Positions 17,918 to 26,396 of a stretch of 64,000 nucleotides of DNA are shown here, one piece after another (within the stretch, counting starts at the first letter, position 1; each line of letters opens with the position of its first letter). Source of the stretch: CAYPLH01 sp964411505 (GTDB lineage Bacteria > Bacillota > Clostridia > CAYPLH01 > DUMO01); assembly GCA_964411505.1 (NCBI GenBank), contig CAYPLH010000002.1, positions 1 through 64,000 on the forward strand, given 5' to 3'. A program made the translations under genes and the position numbers. The notes beneath the pieces were generated by a model, which worked only from the letters and a program-made list of their open reading frames with translations, did not search any database and was not told the DNA's origin.

Positions 17918-17935
17918 GCATTTTACCCCCTTAAG

Positions 17936-18889
17936 TTAGAATAAGCTCTCTTCTGTTACCTTTTTAATTAAAAAGTTAGACACTGTAAGAAGTATCACCG
18001 AAACGACAGACTGTGACAATCCTACAGCTGTGGAATACGAAAACCGAAAGCTTTCAAGACCCATTTTATAAACATAGATTTCTATCGTCTCACTCATACT
18101 CATGTTAAGCGGGTTATGCATCATCCAGATTTGATCAAACCCTGTCTTTACCAATCCACTAATATTAAATATCAGCAGTATTGCTACTGTCCCTTTGATT
18201 GACGGAAGAGTTATGTGCCACATTTTCTGAAGACGTCCGGCGCCATCCACCGTCGCAGCATCATATAGCTGTTGATCTACTCCTGATATAGCCGCAAGGT
18301 AAATAATCGAGCTCCATCCAAAGCCCTTTAGTACCCCACTGACTACAGCTATCATCCAAAAATAGCTAGGTTCACCTAAAAACAGAATAGGTTTTTCAGT
18401 TATATTTAACAACATCAAAATACTGTTAAATATGCCCCTTGGGTCAAGTAATACATGAATCAATCCAGCATATATAACCCAGGACACAAAATGAGGCAAA
18501 TAAGATATGGTCTGTACAATCTTCTTAAACCCAGCATTTTTCATTTCATTCAACAACAGTGCAAAAATAATGGGGACAGGAAATGAAAATAACAATTGCA
18601 GGATATTAATTGCCAATGAGTTTCGCAATACAAGGTAAAACCGATCGTATGAAAGAAACTCCTTGAAGTTGTCAAGCCCAACCCATGGGGCTCCCATAAA
18701 CCCACTGACAATGTTGTAGTCTTTAAAGGCTATAATTAAACCATACATGGGAAAATAACTGAAAACAAGCATTAGTATAAAACCTGGCAAAATCATAGAC
18801 TGCGCTTCTAATTGCCTTTTTTCAAACCTTGGAAACTTTTTATTAAATTTTTTTACTCTTATTTCGGTTCCCTTTAGAATAGTGCTCAA
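17936..18889 (-). CDS. ABC importer permease (LplB type), system 1
   Basis: 317 aa permease, partner of the LplC-type gene. The EAA loop reads DGAGRLQKMWHITLPSIKG and the helices are typical of LplB (MILPGFILMLVFSYFPMYGL). A longer in-frame ORF begins at 18934, but the only good ribosome binding site (GGAGG, 8 nt) precedes the TTG at 18889 (protein MSTILKGTEIRVKK), so I place the start there. First gene of the importer operon. Its ~300-nt leader holds, in order from the promoter, the conserved promoter block, a structured leader element and a hairpin carrying a CcpA-like site. Confidence 0.88.
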   Translation of the reverse strand: MSTILKGTEIRVKKFNKKFPRFEKRQLEAQSMILPGFILMLVFSYFPMYGLIIAFKDYNIVSGFMGAPWVGLDNFKEFLSYDRFYLVLRNSLAINILQLLFSFPVPIIFALLLNEMKNAGFKKIVQTISYLPHFVSWVIYAGLIHVLLDPRGIFNSILMLLNITEKPILFLGEPSYFWMIAVVSGVLKGFGWSSIIYLAAISGVDQQLYDAATVDGAGRLQKMWHITLPSIKGTVAILLIFNISGLVKTGFDQIWMMHNPLNMSMSETIEIYVYKMGLESFRFSYSTAVGLSQSVVSVILLTVSNFLIKKVTEESLF

Positions 18890-18996
18890 TGCCAATACCT
18901 CCAAATAAGCTGTTAATACTACAGCGTTAGTCATTTATCCTATTAGTAACTATTTTACTACAACGACAATTTCACTATAATATCCGAATTTATGCG

Positions 18997-19042
18997 CCTT
19001 ACAGAATTAGTGTAAACGCTTCAATGCGTTAATTCTGTAAGG
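18997..19042. promoter_or_regulatory. Inverted repeat containing a cre-like (CcpA) site
   Basis: Perfect 13-bp arms CCTTACAGAATTA (18997-19009) and TAATTCTGTAAGG (19030-19042). The interior at 19011-19024 reads TGTAAACGCTTCAA, matching the catabolite-responsive consensus TGWAARCGYTWNCW at all but one position. It lies downstream of the predicted promoter of the importer operon, a place where CcpA would block elongation. Confidence 0.6.
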
Positions 19043-19068
19043 ATAAAATCGCTAATTGCCATTGTACT

Positions 19069-19170
19069 ACTATATGCAGCTACCTTAATTCTTGTAATAT
19101 GGTTTTTAAAATCTTCAAAAGCTCTAGTGGGTTTTAAAAGCCCACTGCTTAAGAATTATTATGTTGCATA
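19069..19170 (-). ncRNA. Structured leader element, copy A (upstream of the ABC importer)
   Basis: Closing helix ATATGCA (19072-19078) with TGCATAT (19165-19171), second helix TAATTCTT (19086-19093) with AAGAATTA (19151-19158), inner hairpin AGTGGG/CCCACT. It begins right after the predicted transcription start of the importer operon. Close sequence kin of copy D at 40812; shares ends and layout with copies at 22286 and 32151. Confidence 0.55.
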
Positions 19171-19186
19171 TGTTACTATATTTAAT

Positions 19187-19250
19187 AGTATAAACTATGC
19201 TGGTAACAATCAAAATCTAAATATTTTTACATCTTATCAATTTCTTTACC
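19187..19250 (-). promoter_or_regulatory. Conserved promoter block upstream of the ABC importer operon
   Basis: Minus strand: box GGTAAAGAAATTGATAAGAT, then TAAAAATATTTAGATT, -35 TTGATT (19208-19213) and -10 TATACT (19187-19192). Two GTAAA starts 19 bp apart look like direct half-sites of an AraC-type activator. It abuts the stop of the beta-helix gene ending at 19251. Confidence 0.6.
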
Positions 19251-21293
19251 TTATACCTCTGGTTTTAGTCTAAGTGCAGGTTCAAAAAATCTTGCAATGA
19301 TTTGTGCAGCTTCTGCACGTGTAACAACTAAGGTATCATTAAATTCACCGGAAGAGTTTAAATCAATTATTCCTTTTGAATAAAGCTGAAGCGCGAAGGT
19401 CGCCGATACAGGATGCATTTTACTGTAGTCCTTAATATTTTGTCTAAGCTCCGTCATATTGAGCGGGTTTCCTTCACCTCTTGCTATAGAAGCTTTTCCT
19501 AGGATAGGGGCTATCTCACCACGTTTTATCGAAATTGAGTAGCCTGTAAATTCAGTACCCGTAATTATCCTCAATTGCTTTGCCTTCGATATATGATCAT
19601 CGGCAGCGCTTGATTTACCCTGTATGTCGCATGATACCCTCAGTGCCTCGATGGTCATTCTAATAAAGTCATCTGCTGTAACTGGTTCTTGAGGTCTGAA
19701 GGTGTTATCGGAATAAGGGCTGATGATATCGTTTACAAGCAGTATATTGACTGCATCAAAGAACGAATCGGTTGCTTTAACATCTTTTAGGTCTGCAGCC
19801 GGTGATGGTAGCGTATTAGGTGATGATACAGTTCCCACAAATTCACATGCCCCTATATCAAGCTTTTCACCTCTTTTGTTGCCAAAAAAGTCCTCAATAA
19901 TGCCAGACATATCTATACCACTATCAATACATGGAGAGAAATCTGACAATTGATAATATTCTGGCTGACTAGGATCTCCCTTCATTAGAAGTTCAGGATT
20001 ACCATAAACATCCCCGTTATCCACCCACCGTCCGCCAGGATTACCCGACCAAAGATTGTTCTTTACAGTAATACCCGGATTGTCTGCACTAAGACCTTTC
20101 GCCAGATTTGCTCCCGGTTTCACATGCACTATGTTATTTGCAATGATGGTATTCTTATCCTCAGTCTTATGAGGATCAATTGCTATCCCGCTGCTATTAA
20201 TATTAATGAAGGTATTGTTACAGATCAACCCATCAAAAAGACCGCTATCATTACGCTCACCCTGCCAATAGTTAAAGCCAGTTTTCGCACCGTAAACGAT
20301 ATTATTGATGATGACAGGAGCCATACCCATGGATTTGTTGATTTTTGTATAATCCTCATCAGCAACCATTATTCCGGCAGAAGGGCCTGTAAAATCATCA
20401 TCAAAATATACATTGTTTCTTTGAACCAGTGGATATGCAGCATTGTCTAAGTAAATTGAACCATTGCCAGAATTTTTCACAAAATTATCCTCTATAATCC
20501 CATAATATGAGCGTAACACACCTATACCTTGATTATGATTATCGTGAATATTATTCCTTCGGACGATTCCATATGAGGTATCCACTATTAGCACCGCTGG
20601 AGGTCCATCCTTTTTGAGAAATATCCTGCTGGAATCTGTTACTTCACAATCTTCAATGATGTTATATTCACCGACTATACCAATTGCGTATTCATCAATA
20701 TGATATACAAAAAGATTTTTGAAAGTTACATATTGCCCAACTGATTGGAGACCTCTTGAAACGCTGTTCCGGACTGTCAAATCCTTAACCAGTACGTAAT
20801 CTCCCCTCACCATAAATAGCGGCTTCCAGCGCTTTTCTGCCGGTTGCTCCCCTGAAGGAAGGACATTTTTTCCGTCCAGTATTGCTTCTTCACCCGGATA
20901 GCCCGAGACTGTAATAATTTTGTTAGGTGTACCTGAGGTCTCCATAGATATTTCCTCATGATATATGCCACCTCTTATATACACCGTATCTCCGGGTTTT
21001 GCTGTGTTCACACCCTTATGAATAGTCTTAAAAGGCTTTTCCAATGTCCCCGAATTGCTGTCATCACCGGTGGTTGCAACATATATGGCGTTTTCCTCCA
21101 CCACTATCGGTGTTTCTTCAGATATCCCTACCTCTTCTGATATATCTGTCCTATTTGTTACCTCTGCTTCCTTTGTTATCTCTGCTTGCTCGCCCCCGGA
21201 ATCTATGCTTTTACCTTTGTTCCCGCACCCCGAAAAAGAAAAGCTGAATAGCAAAAGAAACACCATTAGTATTATAAGAATTTTTTTATTCAC
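19251..21293 (-). CDS. Surface lipoprotein: DUF1565 beta-helix with SLH-like C-terminus, copy 2
   Basis: 680 aa, GTG start with GGAGAG 7 nt upstream. Lipobox FSGC (Cys23) is followed by a Glu/Thr-rich linker, the DUF1565 module (YVATTGDDSNSGTLEKPFKT, DTVYIRGGIYHE), helix rungs to about 490, and SLH-like repeats (SPYSDNTFRPQEPVTADDFI; SKGIIDLNSSGEFNDTLVVT). Long parts are identical to copy 3 at 22484 (for example GITVKNNLWSGNPGGRWVDN), indicating recent duplication or gene conversion. It lies ~110 bp after the CBM9-like gene and its terminator. Catalysis not demonstrable; likely surface glycan binding or depolymerisation. Confidence 0.82.
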   Translation of the reverse strand: MNKKILIILMVFLLLFSFSFSGCGNKGKSIDSGGEQAEITKEAEVTNRTDISEEVGISEETPIVVEENAIYVATTGDDSNSGTLEKPFKTIHKGVNTAKPGDTVYIRGGIYHEEISMETSGTPNKIITVSGYPGEEAILDGKNVLPSGEQPAEKRWKPLFMVRGDYVLVKDLTVRNSVSRGLQSVGQYVTFKNLFVYHIDEYAIGIVGEYNIIEDCEVTDSSRIFLKKDGPPAVLIVDTSYGIVRRNNIHDNHNQGIGVLRSYYGIIEDNFVKNSGNGSIYLDNAAYPLVQRNNVYFDDDFTGPSAGIMVADEDYTKINKSMGMAPVIINNIVYGAKTGFNYWQGERNDSGLFDGLICNNTFININSSGIAIDPHKTEDKNTIIANNIVHVKPGANLAKGLSADNPGITVKNNLWSGNPGGRWVDNGDVYGNPELLMKGDPSQPEYYQLSDFSPCIDSGIDMSGIIEDFFGNKRGEKLDIGACEFVGTVSSPNTLPSPAADLKDVKATDSFFDAVNILLVNDIISPYSDNTFRPQEPVTADDFIRMTIEALRVSCDIQGKSSAADDHISKAKQLRIITGTEFTGYSISIKRGEIAPILGKASIARGEGNPLNMTELRQNIKDYSKMHPVSATFALQLYSKGIIDLNSSGEFNDTLVVTRAEAAQIIARFFEPALRLKPEV

Positions 21294-21353
21294 TTATAAT
21301 CTCTCCTATTTGCACCCATGACCAAAACATAATAAATATTAATTGCTTCTAGC

Positions 21354-21384
21354 AACAAAGACCAGGAAATCCCTGGTCTTTGTT
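21354..21384 (-). terminator. Rho-independent terminator after CBM9-like gene copy 2
   Basis: 13-bp stem AACAAAGACCAGG / CCTGGTCTTTGTT, 22 bp past the stop at 21406. Near-identical stem to the terminator after CBM9-like copy 1. Confidence 0.8.
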
Positions 21385-21405
21385 AAGTAAATGTTGATTG
21401 GGGTG

Positions 21406-22254
21406 TTATTTTTTAAGTTTCTTTCTTACGCTATACAGAGCGACAGAACCTGATAATGCAGCTGCTGCAAATATAATTGCAGTGCTGTCTCCGGTTTTTG
21501 GAATAGGTGTTGTTGCCGCAGGAGTCTGTGTTTCGGTCTTTGTTTCCTCAGCTGGAGCAGGACCTGCTACCATAGTTACAGTTCCCCAATTTGAAGACTG
21601 CGCATTATCTGCTGCCCATCTAAGTACTCCATCACGGACACCCATAGCGGTGGAGTCGTCATCAATCTGCAGCTGGAAACCGATCTTGGTTCCAATATCC
21701 ACTTTGCCTTTGATCTCTACCCAAGGAAATGCAACTTCGATGGAATATCCATCGTCTCTTTTCTTTACTGCTGAAGTTATTGTCCTTCCTTCATATCCGC
21801 CGCCTTTTATACTTCCGTCCCCTCTTCTGCTGACATCCTGCTCATTGTTTACATTGACCAGCCACTGACCTTCACTGGTACTGTTAGCCCATTGACCGGT
21901 CCGCAGATACAATTCGTCAACAAAAAATTCCAAACAGTCGCCTTGCCATACGGTACCACCAGAGCTTAAGTTTACTACAATCTCATCCTGCACATCGGCG
22001 AAAATATAAAGGTTGTCTTCATCCCACATAGTATAAACCTTCGCCTTTGCGTTAATATCTGCATTACCTTCCTTGTAGATGTCTGGAACAATCGCATTTG
22101 CGCTTTCCCAGATATCATCCATCTCCCCATCAATAACCGGAGTACCCTTAATAGCTTCTGCCGAAGGAGTATCATCGGCAAACACTGCTCCGCCAAAACA
22201 CATTGTAAGAAGAAGAACTGCAATAATAGAAACCACTGCTTTTTTGTTGAACAT
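21406..22254 (-). CDS. Secreted CBM9-like carbohydrate-binding protein with sortase-like C-terminal signal, copy 2
   Basis: 282 aa. Signal peptide MFNKKAVVSIIAVLLLTMCF...VFA, then a CBM9/DOMON-like domain (PVIDGEMDDIW, YTMWDEDNLYIFADVQDE, GDCLEFFVDE, GFQLQIDDDSTAMG). The C-terminus has IPKTGDS, a hydrophobic stretch and RKKLKK, the layout of an LPXTG-like sortase signal with Ile for Leu. So it may be covalently attached to the wall, unlike copy 1, where the pentapeptide is degraded. Paralogue of 4415-5290. Good AAGGGGATG ribosome binding site. Preceded by leader copy B and the conserved promoter block, so it can be transcribed independently of the upstream beta-helix gene. Confidence 0.82.
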   Translation of the reverse strand: MFNKKAVVSIIAVLLLTMCFGGAVFADDTPSAEAIKGTPVIDGEMDDIWESANAIVPDIYKEGNADINAKAKVYTMWDEDNLYIFADVQDEIVVNLSSGGTVWQGDCLEFFVDELYLRTGQWANSTSEGQWLVNVNNEQDVSRRGDGSIKGGGYEGRTITSAVKKRDDGYSIEVAFPWVEIKGKVDIGTKIGFQLQIDDDSTAMGVRDGVLRWAADNAQSSNWGTVTMVAGPAPAEETKTETQTPAATTPIPKTGDSTAIIFAAAALSGSVALYSVRKKLKK

Positions 22255-22285
22255 AAATCTTCATCCCCTTATTAATTTTTTTATA

Positions 22286-22370
22286 TTCTATATGTAACAT
22301 CTTTAATTTAGTAATATTACCTTTTAAATTCACATTAGCTTTAAAAAGAATTTTAAAAGGGTATATTACA
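22286..22370 (-). ncRNA. Structured leader element, copy B (upstream of CBM9-like copy 2)
   Basis: Closing helix TATGTAA (22291-22297) with TTACATA (22366-22372), and an inner helix of AATATACC and TTTTAAAATTC with GAATTTAAAAGG and TAATATT. It ends 36 nt before the start codon. The closing helix has T-A where copies A, C and D have C-G, a compensatory change. Confidence 0.55.
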
Positions 22371-22424
22371 TAAAATTATAACGTTACATTTAGTACAGCC
22401 AATCTTTTGTCTTATATAATTAAA

Positions 22425-22488
22425 ATAATAAACTATGTTGGGAACAATCAAAATCTAAATATTTTTACATCTTATCAATTTCTTTACC
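22425..22488 (-). promoter_or_regulatory. Conserved promoter block upstream of CBM9-like copy 2
   Basis: Minus strand: the GTAAAGAAATTGATAAGATG box, then TTGATT (22446-22451) and TATTAT (22425-22430). Differs from the 19187 copy at only a few bases. It overlaps the stop codon of the beta-helix gene ending at 22484. Confidence 0.6.
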
Positions 22489-24523
22489 TTATAGCCCCTG
22501 GTTTTAATCTAAGTGCAGGTTCGAAAAATCTTGCTATAATTTTCGCAGCTTCTGCGCGTGTAACAATTAAAGCATCATTATATTCGCCGGAAGAGTCTAA
22601 ATCAATTATTCCTTTTGAATAAAGTTGTAGTGCAAAGGTTGCCCATGCTGACTTCATATTACTGTAGTCCTTAATATTTTGTTTAAGCTCTGTCATATTG
22701 AGCGGATTTCCTTCTCCCCTTACTATAGACGTCTTTGCCAGTATAGGTGCAATTTCACCGCGTGTTATCGGAATAGAGTAGTCTGTAAACTCATTACCCA
22801 TAATTATCCTCAATTGCTTTGCTTTTGATATATGATCCTCGGTAGCACTTGATTTACCCTGTATGTCGCATGATACCCTCAGCGCCTCGACAGTCATTCT
22901 GATAAAGTCATCTGCTGTAACCGGTTCTTGAGGTCTGAAGGTATTATCGGAATAAGGGCTGATGATATTGTTTTCGAGCAGTATATTGACTGCATCAAAA
23001 AACGAATCGGTTTCTTCAACATCCTTTAGGTCGGAGGCAGGTGATGGAAGTGCTCCTGGTAAAGATGCTACTCCAGAGAACTCACATGCCCCTATATCAA
23101 GCTTTTCACTTCTTTTGTTGCCAAAAAAGTCCTCAATAATGTCGGATATGTCTATACCCATATCAATACATGGAGATAAATCCGACAGTTGATAATATTC
23201 CGGTTTGCTAGGATCTCCCTTCATTAGAAGCTCAGGGTTTCCATAAACATCCCCATTATCAACCCACCGTCCGCCAGGATTACCCGACCAAAGGTTGTTC
23301 TTTACAGTAATACCCGGATTGTCTGCACTAAGACCTTTTGCCAGATTTGCTCCCGGTTTCACATGCACGATATTATTTGCAATGATGGTATTCTTATCCT
23401 CAGTCTTATGAGGATCAATGGATATTCCGCTGCCATTAATATTAATGAAGGTGTTGTTGCAGAACACTCCATCAATCAGGGCGCTGTCATCACGCTCACC
23501 CTGCCAATAGTTAAAGCCGGTTGAAGCATTATATACAATATTGTTGATTATAACAGGTGCGTATAACATGGACTTGCTTATTTGAGTATAATCCTCATCC
23601 GCAAGCATTATTCCGGCGGTGGGCTTTTTGTAATCGTCATCATAGTATACAATATTCCTTTGAACCAGAGGATAAGCAGCATTGTCACAGTAAATTGAGC
23701 CATTGCCGGAATTTTTAACAAAATTATCCTCTATAGTCACATAATACGAACGCAGTAATCCGATGCCTTGATTATGATTATCGTGAATATTATTTCTCCG
23801 TATTATTGCGTTTGCGGTGTCCACTATAACCACAGCCGGAGGACCATCTTTTATGAGAAAGACTCTGCAGGTATCAGATACTTCGCAGTCTTCTACAATA
23901 TTATATTGATTGTGTATACCAATTCCATATTCGAATATGTGATCTATCACCAGATTTCTGAGAGTTACATATTCTCCTCCTGATTGAATACCTCTTGATG
24001 TGCTGTTTTGAATCGTCATGTCTTTTAGAAGTATATGACTGCCTTTTACAACAAGTAAAGGCTTCCATTGCTGTGTCCTCGGATTCTCGCCGGTCGGAAG
24101 GATGTTTTTCCCATCTAATATTACTTTCTCTCCCGGATAGCCTGAGATTGTAATAATTTTTTCGGAGGTGCCTGAATTATCTACAGATACTACCTCATGA
24201 TAGGTGCCCCCTCTTATATATACAGTCTCTCCGGGCTTTGCCATACTCACACCTTTTTGAATTGTCTTAAAGGGTTTCTCTAATGTGCCAGAATTGCCGT
24301 CATCACCGGTGGTCGAAACATATATGGCACTTTTCTCTGCTGCTATCTCTGTTCCTTCTGTATTCTCTGTTACCTCTGCTTCCTTTGTTGTGAGCGCTTC
24401 CTTTGTTGTGACCGCTTCCTCGCCCCCGGTATCTATGCTTTTAGCTTTGTTTCCGCACCCCAAAAAAGAAAAGCTGAATAGCAAAAGAAACACCATCAGT
24501 AATGCAATTCTTTTTTTATTCAT
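22484..24523 (-). CDS. Surface lipoprotein: DUF1565 beta-helix with SLH-like C-terminus, copy 3
   Basis: 679 aa from ATG 24523 (GGGGGG just upstream); the longer open frame to 24607 runs through the promoter block and is rejected. Lipobox FLGC (Cys23), linker with TTKEALTTKEAEVTE repeats, DUF1565 helix (YVSTTGDDGNSGTLEKPFKT, ETVYIRGGTYHE) to about 490, then SLH-like repeats (SPYSDNTFRPQEPVTADDFI; SKGIIDLDSSGEYND). Very close to copy 2. Order beta-helix then CBM9-like matches the pair at 4.4-7.4 kb, so a two-gene module was duplicated. Probable surface glycan-binding or lyase-like protein. Confidence 0.82.
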   Translation of the reverse strand: MNKKRIALLMVFLLLFSFSFLGCGNKAKSIDTGGEEAVTTKEALTTKEAEVTENTEGTEIAAEKSAIYVSTTGDDGNSGTLEKPFKTIQKGVSMAKPGETVYIRGGTYHEVVSVDNSGTSEKIITISGYPGEKVILDGKNILPTGENPRTQQWKPLLVVKGSHILLKDMTIQNSTSRGIQSGGEYVTLRNLVIDHIFEYGIGIHNQYNIVEDCEVSDTCRVFLIKDGPPAVVIVDTANAIIRRNNIHDNHNQGIGLLRSYYVTIEDNFVKNSGNGSIYCDNAAYPLVQRNIVYYDDDYKKPTAGIMLADEDYTQISKSMLYAPVIINNIVYNASTGFNYWQGERDDSALIDGVFCNNTFININGSGISIDPHKTEDKNTIIANNIVHVKPGANLAKGLSADNPGITVKNNLWSGNPGGRWVDNGDVYGNPELLMKGDPSKPEYYQLSDLSPCIDMGIDISDIIEDFFGNKRSEKLDIGACEFSGVASLPGALPSPASDLKDVEETDSFFDAVNILLENNIISPYSDNTFRPQEPVTADDFIRMTVEALRVSCDIQGKSSATEDHISKAKQLRIIMGNEFTDYSIPITRGEIAPILAKTSIVRGEGNPLNMTELKQNIKDYSNMKSAWATFALQLYSKGIIDLDSSGEYNDALIVTRAEAAKIIARFFEPALRLKPGAIR

Positions 24524-24553
24524 TGATAATCCCCCCTTGTTCCCATAGTCAAA

Positions 24554-24617
24554 ATTATAAACCATATTGGGAACAATCAAAATCTTGATATCTTTACATT
24601 CTATCAATTTCTTTACC
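24554..24617 (-). promoter_or_regulatory. Conserved promoter block upstream of beta-helix copy 3
   Basis: Minus strand: GTAAAGAAATTGATAGAATG box, TTGATT (24575-24580), TATAAT (24554-24559, 15-bp spacer; TAATTT gives 17). Thirty bases to the ATG, so the leader is very short here, unlike the other copies. Confidence 0.6.
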
Positions 24618-24719
24618 TATTTGAGGGTCCTAGGCAATGAAAAAGCTAGATCGCATCGCGGTCTTTATACATCTATTTCATTTTTAATCATAATATCAGT
24701 TGGCAACACAACCATAAAA

Positions 24720-26396
24720 TCAACTGCGATATACTTCCCTATATTCTTTTGGACTCATATTTGTGTGCTTTTTAAAAAACCAGCCAAAGTATGAAGGATT
24801 ACTAAACCCTAATTCCTGTGAAATATCTGAAATCTTTTTATCCATGTTTTTTAACAGCTCTACTGCTTTATTCAACCTTACCTCCGAAATAAATTCCATG
24901 ACACCCTGCCCGGCATTTTGCTTAAATATTCGCGAAAGATAGGAAGAATTAACCGAAAAAATATCAGCCAAACGTGTAAGAGAAATATCTTTGTCCAGAT
25001 TGTTAATAATATATTCTTTAACTCGGTCAATTAATTGGCTGGAGGACTGACTGAATTTTTCAATCTTTAGTTCGAAAATGTATTCTGTCAGCTTTTTGAA
25101 GTATTCTACCGCTTCATTCCATGAAGCGTGATTTTCTATCTTTAATATATCGTCAACAAATATTTTATACTTGTTGACAAGTTCCACTTCAAGATTATTA
25201 CGGTTAATATATGAAAAAAGGATAATCGCAATCCTGTAATATCCTTCTTTTATTGAATTATAGGACTGTTTTGGGATATTGCTTATGGATGAAGTAATTT
25301 TCTTGAGCTGCGTTCTAAATTGATCCTTTTGACCACTCTTCAAGTAAGCATCAAGTAAGTTTATGCTCTCAATATTTCTCTGCATCAGATAATTTTCTTC
25401 CAACAGCTCTCCTTCTTCTCCTTGAAAAATCACATCACTTTTTTCTGTCACTATTACCTCTGTATCCACACCGGCTGTTTTGTCCAGAAGCATCATTAAA
25501 GATACCAAGTTTTTATGTGTGTTCTCCCACATTACTTTATAGTCCAGTGAAGAAAAAGAAATTTTAGCTCCTGTTATATTATTTACCCGGGATTGTATAG
25601 AAGAAAGAGAGCCTTGAATGAACGAAATCATTCTGCTCCACATATATTTAGCTTTTTTATCATTTTTGCCAGAAATAAAAGGTTGAAAGAACCAAACCAG
25701 ATTGTCCCTTTCATAAGTAACAGAGATAGAAATCGCCATCTTTTTTGTTTCCTCCGCCACGAGGTCTTTAATTTCATAAAATAACCTCTGCTTTTTGGTA
25801 AATGTAATATGCTCGGGAAAAGTATCAATTCTCCCCAGAAGCATGTATACCGGAGATTTAGCGTCTAACTGGATATTCAACTCATAAAATTGTCTGATCC
25901 TCTCTTCTTCTTTACATATGAGTCCTTCTACAATTTCAATCAGATATTTTTCTTGCAGTATAGGCATCACTGCCTTAACTTGTTCTTTAGTCTTTTCTAT
26001 AAACTGACGATCATTTTTTCTCGAGTCAAGCTCTCTTACTGCTTTTTTCACAGCTTCCAACACTGCTTCCTCACCCTCAGACTTCAATACGAAGTCTGTG
26101 CTGTCTTTTCTCATAGCGGCTTGTATATACTTAAACTCATTATGTCCAGTTAAAAAAATTACAAGGCAGTCTGGCCACTGTATTCTTATCCTGTCCAAAA
26201 ACTCAAGTCCATTCATTTCAGGCATCCGTATGTCCGATACTACAATGTCAACCTTTTCTATGCTCATGATGTCAATTGCATCTATTGCCGAGTACGACTT
26301 GTTTACATGCAAATCCATACCCGAATCATCTTCAAAAAACTTCTGCATAAAATCCGCAGTAATTTTTTCATCATCTACAATCAAAAGGTTATACAT
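24720..26396 (-). CDS. AraC-family response regulator (YesN-like)
   Basis: 558 aa. Receiver domain at 1-120 (LLIVDDEK; phospho-acceptor Asp55 in VVSDIRMPEMNG; conserved Lys in FVLKS). A long middle region follows, and the C-terminus is an AraC-type pair of helix-turn-helix motifs (SLTRLADIFSVNSSYLSRIF, KISDISQELGFSNPSYFGWF). It pairs with the kinase gene just upstream: its ATG at 26396 lies inside the kinase's last codons and its GGAGG is inside that gene, so translation is coupled. YesM/YesN pairs sense extracellular glycans and activate neighbouring carbohydrate genes. The conserved promoter blocks at 7.6, 19.2, 22.4 and 24.6 kb are candidate targets (inference). Confidence 0.92.
   Translation of the reverse strand: MYNLLIVDDEKITADFMQKFFEDDSGMDLHVNKSYSAIDAIDIMSIEKVDIVVSDIRMPEMNGLEFLDRIRIQWPDCLVIFLTGHNEFKYIQAAMRKDSTDFVLKSEGEEAVLEAVKKAVRELDSRKNDRQFIEKTKEQVKAVMPILQEKYLIEIVEGLICKEEERIRQFYELNIQLDAKSPVYMLLGRIDTFPEHITFTKKQRLFYEIKDLVAEETKKMAISISVTYERDNLVWFFQPFISGKNDKKAKYMWSRMISFIQGSLSSIQSRVNNITGAKISFSSLDYKVMWENTHKNLVSLMMLLDKTAGVDTEVIVTEKSDVIFQGEEGELLEENYLMQRNIESINLLDAYLKSGQKDQFRTQLKKITSSISNIPKQSYNSIKEGYYRIAIILFSYINRNNLEVELVNKYKIFVDDILKIENHASWNEAVEYFKKLTEYIFELKIEKFSQSSSQLIDRVKEYIINNLDKDISLTRLADIFSVNSSYLSRIFKQNAGQGVMEFISEVRLNKAVELLKNMDKKISDISQELGFSNPSYFGWFFKKHTNMSPKEYREVYRS

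Noticed and set aside
24608..24719. Hairpin AGATCGC/CGGTCT as terminator of the response regulator gene
   Set aside because: Short stem with a mismatch and no T run; too weak to list as a feature.
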